A DNA stretch of 64,000 nucleotides from Streptosporangium carneum (GTDB taxonomy: Bacteria > Actinomycetota > Actinomycetes > Streptosporangiales > Streptosporangiaceae), in NCBI RefSeq assembly GCF_027922005.1, contig NZ_BSEV01000032.1, forward strand, positions 1 through 64,000, given 5' to 3'. A program made the position numbers and the translations under genes. Shown here in pieces: positions 60,917 through 64,000 of this stretch (position 1 is its first letter; every line of letters begins with the position of its first letter). The notes under the pieces are model-generated. The model saw only the letters and a program-made list of their open reading frames with translations. It had not been told where the DNA came from and did not search any database.

Positions 60917-62806
60917 CTATCTGTAATGTCCCGCGGTCGTGTCCCGCGCCTCGGCGGCCGCCCCGAGCCGGTAGGCGGCCTGGCCGAGCGACCCCGCAGG
61001 CGGCGGGTTCGCCGCCCTGAGGGAGACGGCCTGGTCCGCGGCCCTCCGGGAGGAACCGACGTCGCGCTGTTCCGCGGCGGCCCCCCGGGCCCGCAGCGCG
61101 TACCCCGTCGCCACGCCCGCCGCGAGGAGCAGGACACCGAGAAGCACGACGAGCCCTCTCAACCGCCGGGTACGGCGACGCTCGACCTCCTGCTCGTGGG
61201 CCTCGGCGTCGACGCTGGCCTGGAGGAACTCCCGCTCCCGCTGGCTCAGCACGGCGTCGCCGCGTTCGGCCCAGTCACGGGTGATGCCGAGACGGGCGCC
61301 GCGGTAGAGCGATCCCGGGTCCCGCTGCAGGGACTCCCACGCCTCGGTCGCCTCGGTGAGCCGGTGGTGGGTGCGCAGGCCCTCTCGGTCCTCGGCGAGC
61401 CAGTCCCGCAGGCGCGGCCAGGAGCGGATGAGCGCCTCGTGGCTGACCTCGACGCTGTCGCGGTCAAGGGTGACCAGCCTGTTCCCCGCGAGGTGTTCGA
61501 GGACGACGGCGACCTCGGGGTCGTCGTGGCACAGCTGGTGACGGCGGACGCGGCGTTTGGTGTCCTGGGCCCCGTCCCCAAGAGCGGTGAGCCGCAGGAA
61601 GATCTGCCGCGCCAGCCGTCGCCGCGTGTGGTTCAGGAGCGTGTAGGCGTGCTCCGCCGTTTTGGCGACGGCGCCGTCGAGGCCTCCCGCGGCCTCGTAT
61701 CCCGCCAGGGTGAGGGTGTTGCCCCTGCGTCTGGACTAGGTCTCGAGCAGGGCGTGGGAGACCAGCGGCAACACACCCGGCTGTCCGGCGGCGTCGGCGA
61801 CCAGCCGGGAGACCAGTGCCCCCTCGACCATGCATCCGGCGTGCGTGGCGGGCCGCACGATCGCCTGCCGCAGCTCGTCGGCCGTCATGGGCCCGAGCGG
61901 GACCTGGACCTCGCTCAACGCCTCGAGCAGCAGCGGATGCGTGGTGCAGTGGGCGTAGAAGTCGGCGCGGACCCCCATGACCACCCGGCACCTGCTGGTC
62001 CTGCTCCGCACGGCGGTGAGGAGCAGGTCGATGAACCGGGCGCGTTCCTCCTGGTCCTCGCAGAGGGTGAAGACCTCCTCGAACTGGTCCACGATGATCA
62101 GCATCTCGGTCTCCTGCGGCTGCCCGATCAGCGCCTGGCGCACGAACCGGTGAAGGCCTCGGGGGTCGCCCGCGAGCTCCGTGTGAAGGTCGGCGAGCGT
62201 GGCGCCCGTGGGCAGGAGGCGGAGCGCGAGCTCCTCGAGCGGCAGTGCTCCCGGCGTGAACAGCACCGGGAGCCAGGGGCGTTCGCCGACCCGGACCCGG
62301 GCGAGCAGGCCCGCGCGCAGCAGTGACGACTTGCCCGCCCCCGACGCGCCGAGCAGCACGACGATCCGCCGCTCCGTGATCCGGGACAGGAGCTCCTCCA
62401 TGATCCGTTCGCGTCCGAAGAACCTCGGGGCGTCCTCCGCCTGGAAGGCGGCCAGGCCGACGTACGGCGAGGCCGGATCGGCCGTCGCCTCGGTCCCGTT
62501 CCCGCTCTCGCCCTCCCCCTTCCGGGCGCCTGCCGTGGGGTGGGCGCTGAGCTCGCGCCACCGTTCCTCCCACGCCGTGACGTCACCGTCACAGCCGCGC
62601 ACGTAGGCGAGGGTGACCGCGAGGCTGGGCAGCTTCCTGCCGCCGGCCGCCTCGGACAGGGTGCCCGCCGAGTAGTGCGCGCGCCTGGCGAGTTGCCGGT
62701 AGGTGGGGTCACCCGCCTTCTTCCGCAACAGCCGGAGATCCGCCGCGAACCGGAGAAGCCGGGCGTCACCGGAGTCCGTGTTCAGTGGACGCTCTCGCCG
62801 GGGCAC
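60917..62806 (-). pseudogene. XRE-HTH/nSTAND1 ATPase gene broken by one amber codon and lacking WD40 repeats
   Basis: The frame from the start at 62806 reads: XRE-type helix-turn-helix (25-80), linker, nSTAND1 NTPase (from SPYVGLAAFQAEDAPRFFGRE; P-loop LLGASGAGKSSLL; MLIIVDQFEEVF), then HALLET and a TAG stop at 61736-61738. The same frame continues without another stop as SRRRGNTLTLAGYEAAGG, ..VSHEALIRSWPRLRDWL.., and a helix with a membrane-like segment RLRGLVVLLGVLLLAAG up to 60917. TAG sits where relatives have Trp (TGG to TAG). The WD40 propeller that normally follows AAYRL is absent. Read as a decaying regulator/defence gene; a 356-residue N-terminal product could still be made. Confidence 0.8.
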
Positions 62807-62847
62807 CGGCCCTCCCTCTTCCCGCTTCCGCCGTGTCGGTCGTGAAC

Positions 62848-62866
62848 CCCCCGCCGACGCCGGGGG
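62848..62866 (-). terminator. Possible hairpin after the ABC exporter gene
   Basis: Arms CCCCCG (62848-62853) and CGGGGG (62861-62866) around 7 bases, about 95 bases after the exporter stop. Short but GC-only. Confidence 0.35.
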
Positions 62867-62959
62867 CCCGTCTCCGCCCTGTGCCTGGACAGGGCGGTGA
62901 TGAGTCGGTCGAGCAGAGTCGAATGGGTGAACGTCCCGGCGGACGAAACAGGTGAGACA

Positions 62960-64000
62960 TCAGCCCGCGGACCACAGACGGGCGTAACGACCTCCCATGG
63001 CCAGCAGGTGCTCGTGCCCGCCGTCCTCCACGATCCGGCCTCCGTGCAGCACCAGGACGCGGTCGGCCCTGGCGGCGGTGGCCAGGCGGTGCGCCACGAC
63101 GACGGTCGTGCGCCGCCTGGTGAGGCGTTCCCTGGCCGCGAGCACCGCCGCCTCGGCCAGGGGGTCGAGCGCGGCGGTCGCCTCGTCGAGCAGCAGGATG
63201 TCGGGGTCGGCGAGTTCCGCGCGTGCCAGCGCGACGAGCTGTTGCTGGCCCGCGGAGAGCCCCCTGCCGTGCTCGCCGACCGGTTGCCTGAAGCCCAGGG
63301 GCAGGGACGCCGCCAAGGCCAGGGCGTCGACCCTGCGGGCGGCCTCCTCGATCTCGGCGGGCCCGGCGTCCGGCCTGGGGTAGGCGATGTTGCTGGCGAG
63401 GTCGCCGGTGAACAGGGAGGGTTCCTGGGGCACGACGCCGAGACGCCGCCGGTACCGTGAGGGCGGGTAACGACGCAGATCGACGCCGTCGACCAGCACC
63501 CGCCCCTCCTCCGGGTCGTAGAACCTGGCGATCAGCTTGACCAGGGTCGACTTGCCCGCCCCCGTCGCCCCGACGACGGCGACCGTCTCCCCCGCCTCGA
63601 TGCGCAGCGAGACGTCGCGGAGCGCGGGCCGTCGCGAGCCCGGATAGCGGAAGGTGACGTGCGAGAGCTCTATCTCGCCGCGCAGCCTGGCGGGGACCCG
63701 GACGGGGCGCTCGGGGGCGGCCACGGACGGGCGGGTGCGCAGGAGCTCGGCGACGCGCCGCATCCCGACCGAGGCCTGCTGGTAGGAGTCGAGCGCCGTG
63801 GACAGCTGCTGGACCGGGGAGAACAGCCGGGTGAGATAGAGCAGGAAGGCCAGGAGCACCCCGACCGTCATCTCCCCGTCGGCCACCCTGAGCGAGCCCG
63901 CTGCCAGCACGGCCGCGTAGGCGACGTCGAAGAGCAGGGCGACGGTCGGGGAGAACAGCGCGAGGTGCCTTCCCGCCCTGAGCCGGGAACGCCGGTAGGC
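62960..64000 (-). CDS. ABC exporter, fused permease-ATPase (5' end outside window)
   Basis: The visible 346 residues open in the fourth to sixth membrane helices (LFDVAYAAVLAAGSLRV, VGVLLAFLLYLTRLFSP), then the ATPase: Walker A VGATGAGKSTL, Q-loop VVPQEPSLFTGDL, signature LSAGQQQ (usual LSGGQ), Walker B ILLLDEATAALD, H-loop VAHRLAT. This is an ABCB-type half transporter that works as a dimer, exporting lipids, peptides or drugs. The gene continues beyond base 64000, so start and partner are unseen. Confidence 0.93.
   Translation of the reverse strand, partial: AYRRSRLRAGRHLALFSPTVALLFDVAYAAVLAAGSLRVADGEMTVGVLLAFLLYLTRLFSPVQQLSTALDSYQQASVGMRRVAELLRTRPSVAAPERPVRVPARLRGEIELSHVTFRYPGSRRPALRDVSLRIEAGETVAVVGATGAGKSTLVKLIARFYDPEEGRVLVDGVDLRRYPPSRYRRRLGVVPQEPSLFTGDLASNIAYPRPDAGPAEIEEAARRVDALALAASLPLGFRQPVGEHGRGLSAGQQQLVALARAELADPDILLLDEATAALDPLAEAAVLAARERLTRRRTTVVVAHRLATAARADRVLVLHGGRIVEDGGHEHLLAMGGRYARLWSAG

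Overview
The window is very GC-rich chromosomal DNA from a mycelial actinomycete. GTG starts are frequent and the typical actinobacterial proS / rimP-nusA-rnpM-infB neighbourhood is present. Also present are SARP-type regulators, a GlnR-type site before a eukaryotic-type glutamine synthetase (glnII), an NgcE-like chitobiose transporter without its own ATPase, and a GH46 chitosanase. The gene mix suggests Streptosporangiales (Streptosporangium/Nonomuraea-like); this is inference, as there is no rRNA in the window. I saw no tRNA, rRNA, transposase, integrase or CRISPR array.

Layout. 1-6.3 kb: translation block on the minus strand (infB 5' part, rnpM, nusA, rimP, then proS), interrupted by a plus-strand lipoprotein/ferritin-like pair and a DUF4236 gene. 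6.3-15.7 kb: membrane protein, two acyl-CoA dehydrogenases, an FprA-type ferredoxin reductase, a flavin monooxygenase preceded by seven 11-bp tandem repeats, cutC, a GNAT enzyme and a GntR regulator divergent from a small unknown gene. 15.7-21.7 kb: a giant SARP/NB-ARC/TPR regulator followed by a second flavin monooxygenase with 22-bp-phased repeats in its leader, and a PrmC-like methyltransferase. 21.7-40 kb: chitin/chitosan region with secreted GH18 chitinase, GH3 N-acetylhexosaminidase, GH46 chitosanase and an ngcEFG-type ABC operon. The three hydrolase genes share one palindromic operator. Mixed in are an MFS exporter, regulators, two 5'-truncated genes (YceI, ATP-grasp) and a short-chain dehydrogenase lacking its catalytic Tyr/Lys. 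40-42.8 kb: MerR regulator, glnII, TrmB-like regulator. 42.9-54.9 kb: signalling region with a receiver/thioredoxin-reductase-like fusion coupled to a cyclic-nucleotide-domain histidine kinase, a SARP regulator tethered to the membrane with an outside NBR1-like Ig domain, BluB, and a Ser/Thr kinase with three outside repeats. A TetR/oxidoreductase pair with twin operators follows. 55-64 kb: CHAP-domain wall hydrolase, HipA-like kinase/DUF3037 pair, two-part acetyltransferase, secreted peptidase, an XRE-nSTAND1 gene broken by one amber codon and lacking its WD40 part, and the 5'-truncated-by-window end of an ABC exporter.

Functional themes. Secreted chitinase and chitosanase would release oligosaccharides, NgcEFG would import chitobiose/GlcNAc, and NagZ would trim it inside the cell. 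Liberated amino sugars are a nitrogen source, which fits a GlnR-controlled glnII just beyond. The most unusual items are the membrane-bound SARP-NBR1 protein, the helically phased repeats before both flavin monooxygenases, the shared operator of the chitin/chitosan hydrolases, and the interrupted nSTAND1 gene.
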